From a bacterium (lineage in GTDB: Bacteria; Atribacterota; JS1; SB-45; 34-128), in assembly GCA_018894595.1 (NCBI GenBank), contig JAHIPN010000293.1:1-5900 (forward strand): DNA of 5,900 nt. The letters are read 5' to 3'. A program made the position numbers and the translations under genes. Positions 1 through 4,677 of this stretch are shown here, in pieces. The notes below the pieces were generated by a model. The model saw only the letters and a list, made by a program, of their open reading frames with translations, had not been told where the DNA came from and ran no database searches. Each line of letters starts with the position of its first letter. The first letter of the stretch is position 1.

Positions 1-627
1 AAAACTATTGAATTAATCGAACATCCATATTGTATAAAGTGTGGAAAACCTTTACTACTTACCGATTTTTTTGAACAAAACAGAGAAATCTTATGCCTTG
101 ATTGTAAAAGAAAAAAATATTCCTTTGAATTCTCTCGTTCTGCGGGGGCATATGATAAAGTATTAAAAAAGTGTATCCATCTCTTTAAATACTATGGAGA
201 GAAAAAATTAGCTAAACCATTAGGAAAACTAATGGTAGATTATTTATTAAAGAATGAGGAGTTCAAAAAGAAGATTGACTTAATTATTCCTGTTCCTTTA
301 CATAAGAATGATTTAAGGAAAAGGGGATTTAATCAGAGTGTTTTATTGGGTAGGGTTATAGGAGATTATTTTTCTATCCCGATTGGGAAAAAAGTTTTAA
401 TAAAGAAAAAATTCACTCCTTTTCAGGTTAATTTATCTAAGAAAGAAAGAGAGAAAAATATTCTTAAAGTTTTTTCGGTAGAGAAACCAGAAGAAATTAA
501 AGGGAAAAATATTTTAATTTTAGATGATATATTTACTACTGGTTCTACAGTAGAAGAATGTGCTAAAGAATTAATGAAAGCCCGAGCTAATAATATTTTT
601 GTTTTAACTTTGGCCAGGAGTGTGTAA
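1..627 (+). CDS. comFC: ComFC-family phosphoribosyltransferase-like protein, 5' end missing
   Basis: The open frame runs from base 1 without a stop, so the true start lies upstream; 208 codons are visible. An ATG at 232 falls in the middle of the domain and is not the start. The visible N-terminal part has a zinc-ribbon pattern of two CxxC pairs (visible residues 11/14 and 32/35). The PRTase core follows: VPLHKNDLRKRGFNQS (about 98-113), then the PRPP-binding loop LILDDIFTTGST (about 172-183) with the acidic DD pair. This order is diagnostic of ComFC/GntX-type proteins (ComF family), which are cytoplasmic and needed for natural transformation in Bacillus and some other bacteria, where ComFC works with the ComFA helicase. 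Its enzymatic substrate is not established. The family is usually about 220-240 aa, so only about 10-30 residues are probably missing. The stop codon ends only 10 bases before the structured RNA, which implies that any separate promoter for the RNA lies inside this gene. Confidence 0.93.
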   Translation, partial: KTIELIEHPYCIKCGKPLLLTDFFEQNREILCLDCKRKKYSFEFSRSAGAYDKVLKKCIHLFKYYGEKKLAKPLGKLMVDYLLKNEEFKKKIDLIIPVPLHKNDLRKRGFNQSVLLGRVIGDYFSIPIGKKVLIKKKFTPFQVNLSKKEREKNILKVFSVEKPEEIKGKNILILDDIFTTGSTVEECAKELMKARANNIFVLTLARSV

Positions 628-628
628 A
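599..628 (+). promoter_or_regulatory. Weak candidate promoter for the raiA RNA, inside the comFC 3' end
   Basis: A TTGTTT box (599-604) and a TGTAAA box (623-628) are separated by 18 bases. This would place a transcript start near 634-638, the 5' edge of the RNA closing helix. Both boxes match the sigma-70-type consensus only partly, and the region is AT-rich, so chance matches are likely. It is listed because the RNA starts 10 bases after the comFC stop. An independently transcribed RNA would therefore need its promoter here; otherwise it is processed from a comFC read-through transcript. Confidence 0.25.
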
Positions 629-637
629 AACAATATG

Positions 638-866
638 CCGCCTCTCCTTAGAGCTGTGGTTGAAAGTCGAAGCCAGTCGCAGGCGAAACGACCCACGTAA
701 GGTAACTTTAGTTACTGAGCATGGTGCGGCTTTGGGGTAAGTCCTGCCTTAACCCTAACAGGTTACAACAATAAGAGAAGAGTAGTAGTGAGGGATAAAG
801 TTCCTGAGCAAACCTCTCAGCAGGCGAGTGTGGGGGCAAAGACCAGGTCAGTCTAAGGAAAGGCGG
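638..866 (+). ncRNA. raiA motif RNA (structured noncoding RNA upstream of raiA)
   Basis: This 229-base stretch has no ORF, is clearly richer in G and C than its flanks, and folds as a closed unit. Bases 638-652 pair with 852-866 over 15 positions, with a single C-A mismatch (644/860). Inside I can draw further helices: 669-674 with 728-733 (GAAGCC/GGCTTT), 676-679 with 689-692 (GTCG/CGAC), a GTAAC-TTTA-GTTAC hairpin at 702-715, 735-741 with 748-755 (one bulge), and a CTGAG/CTCAG hairpin at 804-820. CCTG 743-746 could alternatively pair with CAGG 759-762. Its position between comFC and raiA, its size and its complex fold match the published raiA motif, an abundant RNA class of Firmicutes and Actinobacteria. 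In a Clostridium, loss of the RNA was reported to impair sporulation and aggregation; its molecular role is unknown. A group II intron fragment or an omega-RNA/HEARO element was considered and judged less likely. Ends are taken from the closing helix; real transcript ends may extend further. Confidence 0.9.
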
Positions 867-931
867 ATGAAATATAAGCAGATAGTTAATGAAGGGAAAA
901 TATTTAGAAGATAGGAGGTAGAAAAACTAAA

Positions 932-959
932 AATATTTTATAAAAAATTATAAAATATT
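932..959 (+). repeat. AT-only perfect palindrome before raiA
   Basis: AATATTTTATAA (932-943) and TTATAAAATATT (948-959) form a perfect 12-bp inverted repeat around an AAAA loop. It lies in the 177-base spacer between the raiA RNA and raiA. A run AAAAAGGGTTTTTTT follows at about 968-982. The palindrome could be a weak terminator-like hairpin, an operator, or simply AT-rich spacer. All-AT stems are thermodynamically weak, so a role as an intrinsic terminator for the RNA is doubtful. The rest of the spacer holds an orphan AGGAGGT (913-919) with no start codon at a useful distance. Confidence 0.5.
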
Positions 960-1043
960 ATAAAAATAAAAAGGGTTTTTTTATTTGGACGGAGAACATA
1001 GATATATTAAGTAAAATAAACTATTACTAAGGAGGAAAGAGAT

Positions 1044-1583
1044 ATGAAAATTGTATTTAGAGGGAAACATATTGAAGTGACAGATGCAATACGTAATTAT
1101 ATAGAAAAAAGGTTAAATAAGATTGAAAGACATTTTGATCATATCTTAGAAGTAATAGTAACTTTAAGTGTAGAGAAAAATAGGCAAATTGTTGAAGTAA
1201 CCTTGCAGGCAAGTCGAGCTTTGATTAGAGCTGAAGAAGAGACAGATGATATGTATGCTTCCATAGATAAGGTGGCGGATAAATTGGAAAGACAGATACA
1301 AAAGTATAAAGAAAAATATTTTCAGAGACCTCACCCCGGCACAGAGAGAAAAGAATTGGTTGAAGAAGGGGTCAACGTTGAAGATGGTGAGTCGAATGAG
1401 ATTGCTAAAATTGTAAAAACTAAAAGATTTGCTATTAAACCGATGTCAGTAGAAGAGGCGGCAATGCAGATGGATTTACTAGGACATAATTTTTTTGTTT
1501 TTGCTAATGATAATACAAACAAAGTTAATGTTCTGTATAAAAGAAAAGATGGAAATTTCGGACTGATTGAGCCGGAATTTTAA
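1044..1583 (+). CDS. hpf: Long-form ribosome hibernation promoting factor (RaiA/HPF)
   Basis: This 179-aa protein matches long-form HPF, also called RaiA or YvyD. It is a cytoplasmic protein that binds idle 70S ribosomes at the mRNA/tRNA channel and pairs them into inactive 100S dimers. The N-terminal domain (about 1-97) begins with the typical MKIVFRGKHIEVTDAIRNYI, continues with the basic helix KRLNKIERHF (22-31), and ends with EETDDMYASIDKVADKLERQ (65-84), which is characteristic of the family. A charged linker (about 98-120) leads to the C-terminal dimerisation domain (about 121-179), which contains KRFAIKPMSVEEAAMQMDLL and a GHNFFVF strand. The length is normal for the long form. An AGGAGG site (1030-1035) precedes the ATG by 8 bases. 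Upstream lies the raiA RNA; downstream an unknown gene starts 10 bases after the stop, with its ribosome binding site overlapping this stop codon, so the two are probably co-transcribed. Hpf next to secA is also seen in Bacillus, though here three genes intervene. Confidence 0.96.
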   Translation: MKIVFRGKHIEVTDAIRNYIEKRLNKIERHFDHILEVIVTLSVEKNRQIVEVTLQASRALIRAEEETDDMYASIDKVADKLERQIQKYKEKYFQRPHPGTERKELVEEGVNVEDGESNEIAKIVKTKRFAIKPMSVEEAAMQMDLLGHNFFVFANDNTNKVNVLYKRKDGNFGLIEPEF

Positions 1584-1593
1584 GGAGGAATTT

Positions 1594-2295
1594 ATGGAGA
1601 AAAATAAATTACATGCATTTCGTAATTTTGTAATTCCCCGACGTTTTAATTACGAAGTAGAAGATATAGAAAAATCGTTAAAAGATCTAAGTGATATTCT
1701 GTTTGTAAAGATAGTATTATCAGAGGATAAAGATATAAAAGAAATTCATGTAATTACCAAAGATTCTTCTAATCCCAAAAGAATCACCCGAGATATAGAA
1801 TCATTTTTATTAGCCAAATATAATATTCAAGTGGATTATAGAAAAATTAGCATAGCCCAAGTAAAGGATAAGGAAATAAGAGATGAACAAATAAAAGAAG
1901 AAGAATCAGAATTTTCTTTAAGACTTAAATTTTCTGATATCAAAGTTGGAGCTATCGGTAATCAGTTTGAAGTTTGTGTGAAATTGGAAAGTAATGGGAA
2001 AATATATGAAGGTAAAATATCTGGAAAAAATTGGGACGAAAATCAGGAATATTTAGTGGCCAAAGCTGCCTTAGAGGGGATAAGTTCCTATTTAGAGGGT
2101 TCAATTTTCTTTCAAGTAGATGAAATAAAAAAGATTAAGTTAGATAGCAAAGAAATAATGGTAGTTTCTATTGATCTAATTGATTCAAAAGGAAAGGAAA
2201 GTTTGGTAGGCTCTACGGTAATTAAAGATGACTTCAACAAAGCAGTAGTAAAGGCCATTCTTAATGCTACAAATCGTAGGATTTTAATAAAATAA
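1594..2295 (+). CDS. Conserved-looking hypothetical protein of unknown function, downstream of raiA
   Basis: I do not recognise this 233-aa protein by name. The ATG at 1594 is chosen over an upstream in-frame TTG (1567) because AAGGAGG (1582-1588) sits just before it; the TTG lies inside raiA. There is no signal peptide or membrane segment, so it is probably cytoplasmic. Three parts are visible. An N-terminal alpha/beta unit (about 20-90) has strands FVKIVLS and KEIHVIT followed by PKRITRDIESFLLAKYNI and RKISIAQV. A very charged linker (about 91-107) follows. The C-terminal half has two similar-looking strand-strand-helix units, about 108-167 (VCVKLESNGKIYEGKISG then LVAKAALEGISSYL) and about 174-231 (IMVVSIDLIDSKGKESLVGS then KAVVKAILNATNRRI). 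The N-terminal pattern feels like one I have seen in uncharacterised proteins of Gram-positive thermophiles and actinobacteria, but I cannot tie it to a named domain. It is the second gene after raiA with a strong ribosome binding site, so a stationary-phase role is a context-only guess. Confidence 0.85.
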   Translation: MEKNKLHAFRNFVIPRRFNYEVEDIEKSLKDLSDILFVKIVLSEDKDIKEIHVITKDSSNPKRITRDIESFLLAKYNIQVDYRKISIAQVKDKEIRDEQIKEEESEFSLRLKFSDIKVGAIGNQFEVCVKLESNGKIYEGKISGKNWDENQEYLVAKAALEGISSYLEGSIFFQVDEIKKIKLDSKEIMVVSIDLIDSKGKESLVGSTVIKDDFNKAVVKAILNATNRRILIK

Positions 2296-2305
2296 AATAA
2301 AATAA
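2286..2305 (+). repeat. (AATAA)4 pentanucleotide tandem repeat across a stop codon
   Basis: Four exact copies of AATAA run head to tail across the last codons and the TAA stop of the preceding gene. Slippage by one unit would change only the last two residues or the position of the stop. It is probably low-complexity AT sequence, but it lies about 70 bases before a second pentanucleotide tract of different sequence. Confidence 0.8.
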
Positions 2306-2374
2306 AAGAGATTAGGTCGGTGAAGCCTTTATTTTGAACTAATAATATAATAAAAGATGTAGCAGTATCATTGA

Positions 2375-2396
2375 GCGAAGCGAAGCGAAGCGAAGC
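2375..2396 (+). repeat. (GCGAA)4 pentanucleotide tandem repeat
   Basis: Four exact GCGAA units plus a partial fifth (GC) start at 2375, inside the inverted-repeat segment and about 48 bases before the small ORF. It is purine-rich and GC-rich against an AT-rich background. Such a tract can vary in copy number by slippage. No reading frame that uses it is evident, so any effect would be on leader RNA or spacing. Confidence 0.85.
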
Positions 2397-2443
2397 GGTT
2401 TTGAATGTTGGAAAAACAAATAGAAACCGTGGAGGTGCTAAAG

Positions 2444-2533
2444 ATGAAGATTAATAAGGCAAAACTAATCAGCCTATTAATTAGTGTCATGGCTTTATTG
2501 TTAGCTGGTGGCTCTAAATTTAGATGGAGTTAA
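2444..2533 (+). CDS. 29-aa signal-peptide-like small ORF (leader peptide or gene remnant)
   Basis: The ATG at 2444 is preceded by GGAGGTG (2431-2437) at a good distance. The product starts MKINKAKL, followed by the hydrophobic stretch LISLLISVMALLLAGGS and a short polar end KFRWS. This is the form of an N-terminal export signal: basic start, hydrophobic core, then LAGGS, which resembles a lipobox LAG-C with glycine in place of the cysteine. It stops after 29 codons with nothing secreted behind it. It may be the stub of a decayed exported-protein gene, a small membrane peptide, or a translated leader ahead of the HD-GYP gene 75 bases further on. The good ribosome binding site favours real translation; the lack of any comparison keeps confidence moderate. 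Confidence 0.45.
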   Translation: MKINKAKLISLLISVMALLLAGGSKFRWS

Positions 2534-2608
2534 AATATATAGATAGGTGATAAAAATGAAGGCTTAATACCGACCTAATTTTTATTTTTTAAGGGAGGAA
2601 ATAATAAT

Positions 2609-3847
2609 TTGTCGTTAAAATTAAAAGTTTATATTGGAGTAGTAACAGGGGGAGCTATTGGCCTCTTTATATATTTATTTTCTTCTTTATCTTTTTCTCC
2701 TAATATGTGGTTGATATTTATTTTTTTTCTTGTTTTGTCTACTTTTGCGGAGTTTATCCCGGTAGGATTACCTAGAGGAGGGAGTATCACCATCGGTTTT
2801 CCTATAGATTTTGTAATAATTTTGGTCTACGGTCCAGTATTTGCAATGTTAATAACTGCTTTGAGTGCAATAATTGGTGTAACAGTAAAGGGTAAAACAT
2901 CATGGTATAAAATAATATTTGATGCTTCTCAGTATGCCTTATCAGCTGGAGTAGCAGGTGTTGTTTATCAATATGCAGGTGGAATTATTGGTTTTCAAAA
3001 TTTCTTTAAATTTGCCTTTCCTGCTGCTTTATGTGCCCTTACATATTGTATTGTTAATTCAATCTTAGTTGCTATAGTTATATGTTTAGACCAAGGAATT
3101 AAAATAACTACAGTTTGGAGAATAAATATTAGAGAGATGATACCTAGTTATTTATCAGAAGCCCCAATTGGTTTTCTTATGGCTATAGTATATGTAGAGG
3201 TTGGAATTGTAGGTATTTTATTATTCTTTCTTCCTTTATTGCTGGCTCGTCGTTCTTTTGAATTATATACCAAGATGAGAAAAATGTATTTAGAAACTAT
3301 TCGTGCTTTAGCAGCTGCGATTGATACTAAAGACCCCTATACCAAAGGACATTCAGAAAGGGTTACCCAAACTTCTATAGCTTTAGCTCGAGAGTTAAAT
3401 TTACCTGAAGGGGAAATTAATAACATAGAATATGCAGCTTTATTGCATGATATAGGAAAGATTGGAATAGACGAAAGGATATTAGGCAAAAATGATGGGC
3501 TAACCAGTGAAGAATTTAAAAGAATAAAGGAACATACTATTATGGGGGCTAATATTATAAGGCCGGTAGAATTTTTAAAGGATTCTTATAAAACAGTTTA
3601 TCATCACCATGAAAGATATAACGGCAAAGGCTATCCGGATGGATTAAAAGGTGAAGATATACCTATATCTGCCCGAATAATTGCTGTAGCAGATGCCTAT
3701 GATGCAATGGGTTCTGACCGTCCTTACAGAAAAAAATTAAAACAGGATAAAATAATGAAAGAATTAACTGAACAATCTGGTAAACAGTTTGACCCTGAAG
3801 TAGTTAAAGCTCTTATTTCGGTTCTTGATAGAGAAAGAGAAAAATAA
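2609..3847 (+). CDS. Membrane-anchored HD-GYP domain protein (probable cyclic di-GMP phosphodiesterase)
   Basis: This 412-aa protein starts at TTG, 10 bases after GGGAGG (2593-2598); no ATG lies near, and the TTG precedes the first membrane segment, so the start is plausible. Residues about 7-212 form an integral membrane sensor region with roughly six hydrophobic segments, including AEFIPVGLPRGGSITIGFPI (48-67), typical of the membrane part of many Gram-positive HD-GYP proteins. A short helix (about 214-240) leads to the catalytic domain. Its metal ligands and signature are intact: H248 in KGHSERV, H280-D281 in LLHDIGKIG, H309, the HHHERYNGKGYPDG block (332-345) with GYP at 341-343, and D362 in ADAYDAM. 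HD-GYP enzymes hydrolyse cyclic di-GMP, usually to GMP; some act on other cyclic dinucleotides. The catalytic set looks complete, so activity is expected. The signal sensed is unknown. The stop codon abuts the next ATG, implying translational coupling with a membrane partner. Confidence 0.93.
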   Translation: MSLKLKVYIGVVTGGAIGLFIYLFSSLSFSPNMWLIFIFFLVLSTFAEFIPVGLPRGGSITIGFPIDFVIILVYGPVFAMLITALSAIIGVTVKGKTSWYKIIFDASQYALSAGVAGVVYQYAGGIIGFQNFFKFAFPAALCALTYCIVNSILVAIVICLDQGIKITTVWRINIREMIPSYLSEAPIGFLMAIVYVEVGIVGILLFFLPLLLARRSFELYTKMRKMYLETIRALAAAIDTKDPYTKGHSERVTQTSIALARELNLPEGEINNIEYAALLHDIGKIGIDERILGKNDGLTSEEFKRIKEHTIMGANIIRPVEFLKDSYKTVYHHHERYNGKGYPDGLKGEDIPISARIIAVADAYDAMGSDRPYRKKLKQDKIMKELTEQSGKQFDPEVVKALISVLDREREK

Positions 3848-4414
3848 ATGTTATATGTCTATATTATAATTATTTCTATTATAATAGGACTGCTTCGTAA
3901 TGGTAAGTTAAGCAGTTTGAGTCAGATTTCGCTAAAGAGAATAGAATTAATAGTATTAGCCTGTTTAATTCAGGGTGGATTAATTTTTCTGGGGTCAAAA
4001 AAAATTAAATTTGTTCTTGATTACAGTTCTTATATAATAATTTTCTCTTATATTGTTCTTCTGTTAGCAGTCTGGTATAATAAAAAGCTAAAAGGAATAA
4101 ATTTTATCACTCTGGGAATAATCTTTAATTTTATAGTAATTGTAGCAAATGGCGGCCATATGCCGGTATTGTTGAGCAGTTTATATAAAGCAGGATTAAA
4201 TGATTTCGCCCTCGTATTAAAAGAAGGTACTTATGTTACTCATGCTCTTGTAACTGAAAAAACCTTATTTAGATTTTTGGCTGATGTTATCCCATTGTCT
4301 CCCCCCTTTCCTGATCCTTCAGTAGTAAGTGCGGGAGATTTTTTAATGTTTTATGGGGTGTTCAGCTTAATTCAAAATGCAATGGTGAAGGAAGAACTGA
4401 ACCCAGAAGCCTGA
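3848..4414 (+). CDS. DUF5317-type integral membrane protein
   Basis: This 188-aa protein begins directly after the HD-GYP stop (TAA then ATG, no spacer) and has only a weak ribosome binding site in the preceding gene's end, so translation is probably coupled. About five hydrophobic segments are visible, near 2-17, 32-49, 61-77, 84-101 and 162-178. Between the fourth and fifth is a conserved-looking loop with NGGHMPV (101-107), H132, and a proline-rich stretch IPLSPPFPDPSVVSAGD (148-164). This arrangement matches my memory of the DUF5317 family, small membrane proteins of unknown function found in Clostridia and relatives, often beside HD-domain signalling genes. The first residues MLYVYIIIIS are a membrane segment, not a cleaved signal. 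A role as partner of the HD-GYP sensor is inferred only from adjacency. The family name is moderately sure; the membrane character is certain. Confidence 0.8.
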   Translation: MLYVYIIIISIIIGLLRNGKLSSLSQISLKRIELIVLACLIQGGLIFLGSKKIKFVLDYSSYIIIFSYIVLLLAVWYNKKLKGINFITLGIIFNFIVIVANGGHMPVLLSSLYKAGLNDFALVLKEGTYVTHALVTEKTLFRFLADVIPLSPPFPDPSVVSAGDFLMFYGVFSLIQNAMVKEELNPEA

Positions 4415-4421
4415 TTAGTAC

Positions 4422-4449
4422 CGAGTATCGAGTATTGCGTATTACGTAA
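4422..4449 (+). repeat. Degenerate heptamer tandem repeat (CGAGTAT type)
   Basis: Two exact CGAGTAT units (4422-4435) are followed by the diverged units TGCGTAT (4436-4442) and TACGTAA (4443-4449). They lie just after the DUF5317 stop codon. No function is evident. Confidence 0.6.
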
Positions 4450-4465
4450 AATAGAAATAAAAAGA

Positions 4466-4572
4466 TGTAGGGGCAGACCTTGTGTCTGCCGTAGTGAGCA
4501 AGGGGCTCGATTCATCGAGCCCGCTAGAAAAATTACCAGAAAAACTCGGGTCGGATGAATCCGACCCCTACG
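4466..4572. repeat. Compound palindromic intergenic element with three hairpins
   Basis: The element begins with GTAGGGG (4467-4473) and ends with its reverse complement CCCCTAC (4565-4571). Between them are three strong hairpins: GGCAGAC/GTCTGCC (4472-4478 with 4484-4490), GGGCTCGA/TCGAGCCC (4503-4510 with 4515-4522, loop TTCA) and GGGTCGGA/TCCGACCC (4548-4555 with 4560-4567, loop TGAA). The GC content is far above that of the surroundings. This is the form of a dispersed, non-coding REP/MITE-like repeat; elements beginning GTAGGGGC are familiar from many genomes of uncultured anaerobes. None of the hairpins is followed by a T run, so none is a standard intrinsic terminator, although they may slow or stop read-through into secA. 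Confidence 0.75.
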
Positions 4573-4634
4573 TAAAAAGCAATACTATATAAGAAAAAGT
4601 TTTAAATTTTGAATTATGGTTTTGCGATTTTCGC

Positions 4635-4653
4635 TATAAGTTTTTAGCTTATA
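4635..4653 (+). repeat. AT-rich hairpin in the secA leader
   Basis: TATAAG (4635-4640) pairs with CTTATA (4648-4653) around a 7-base T-rich loop. A smaller GCGA/TCGC hairpin (4624-4627 with 4631-4634) lies directly upstream. They end about 24 bases before the secA start and could influence the leader or be simple spacer. No confident -35/-10 pair for secA could be found: TTGAAT (4609-4614) and TATAAG (4635-4640) are 20 bases apart, which is too far. Confidence 0.35.
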
Positions 4654-4677
4654 AAAATAAAAAGGAATTAAATAAAT

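Larger units (their letters stand above)
2311..2579. repeat. Segment bounded by imperfect inverted repeats (MITE-like or long-range stem)
   Basis: The left arm (2311-2335) starts ATTAGGTCGGT, and the right arm (2552-2579) ends ACCGACCTAAT, its perfect 11-bp reverse complement. After a gap of about two bases, pairing resumes with AAGCCTT/AAGGCTT and then ATTTT/AAAAT, so each arm is about 25-28 bases. The enclosed 269-bp segment holds a GCGAA tandem repeat, a small hairpin (CGGTTT 2396-2401 with AAACCG 2424-2429) and a 29-codon ORF. No clear target-site duplication is visible; the flanks are low-complexity A and T tracts. This could be a small non-autonomous mobile element, or mRNA arms that bring the leader of the next gene together. 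The pairing itself is seen directly; the interpretation is not settled. Confidence 0.6.

Noticed and set aside
638..866. HEARO/IscB omega-RNA: the RNA ends at a closing helix followed directly by ATGA, a known target-adjacent motif for that class.
   Set aside because: No IscB-type gene or remnant is nearby, known omega-RNAs have a local first hairpin rather than an end-to-end helix, and the comFC-raiA position points to the raiA motif.
638..866. Group II intron fragment, suggested by GAAGCC...GGTGCGGCTTT-like wording.
   Set aside because: No GTGYG 5' end, no recognisable domain V, no reverse transcriptase gene, and a closed 229-base fold instead.
867..914. Short ORF MKYKQIVNEGKIFRR after the RNA.
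   Set aside because: Its ATG follows the RNA closing helix with no ribosome binding site (GGCGG is paired), and it has only 15 codons.
985..1017. Possible raiA promoter TTGGAC (985-990) with TAAGTA or TAAAAT downstream.
   Set aside because: The -10 candidates are either poor matches at the right spacing or good matches at 21 bases; not convincing.
1331..1522. Minus-strand ORF of 63 codons inside raiA.
   Set aside because: It lies wholly opposite a clear hpf gene, has no ribosome binding site and resembles no protein I know; it is a shadow frame.
2399..2608. Cyclic di-GMP riboswitch ahead of the HD-GYP gene.
   Set aside because: I could not find the conserved GEMM-type core sequences or its two-hairpin layout; only a weak CGGTTT/AAACCG stem is present.
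4466..4572. Intrinsic terminator or CRISPR-like array after DUF5317.
   Set aside because: The hairpins have no T tract, and the three palindromes differ in sequence, with no regular repeat-spacer pattern.
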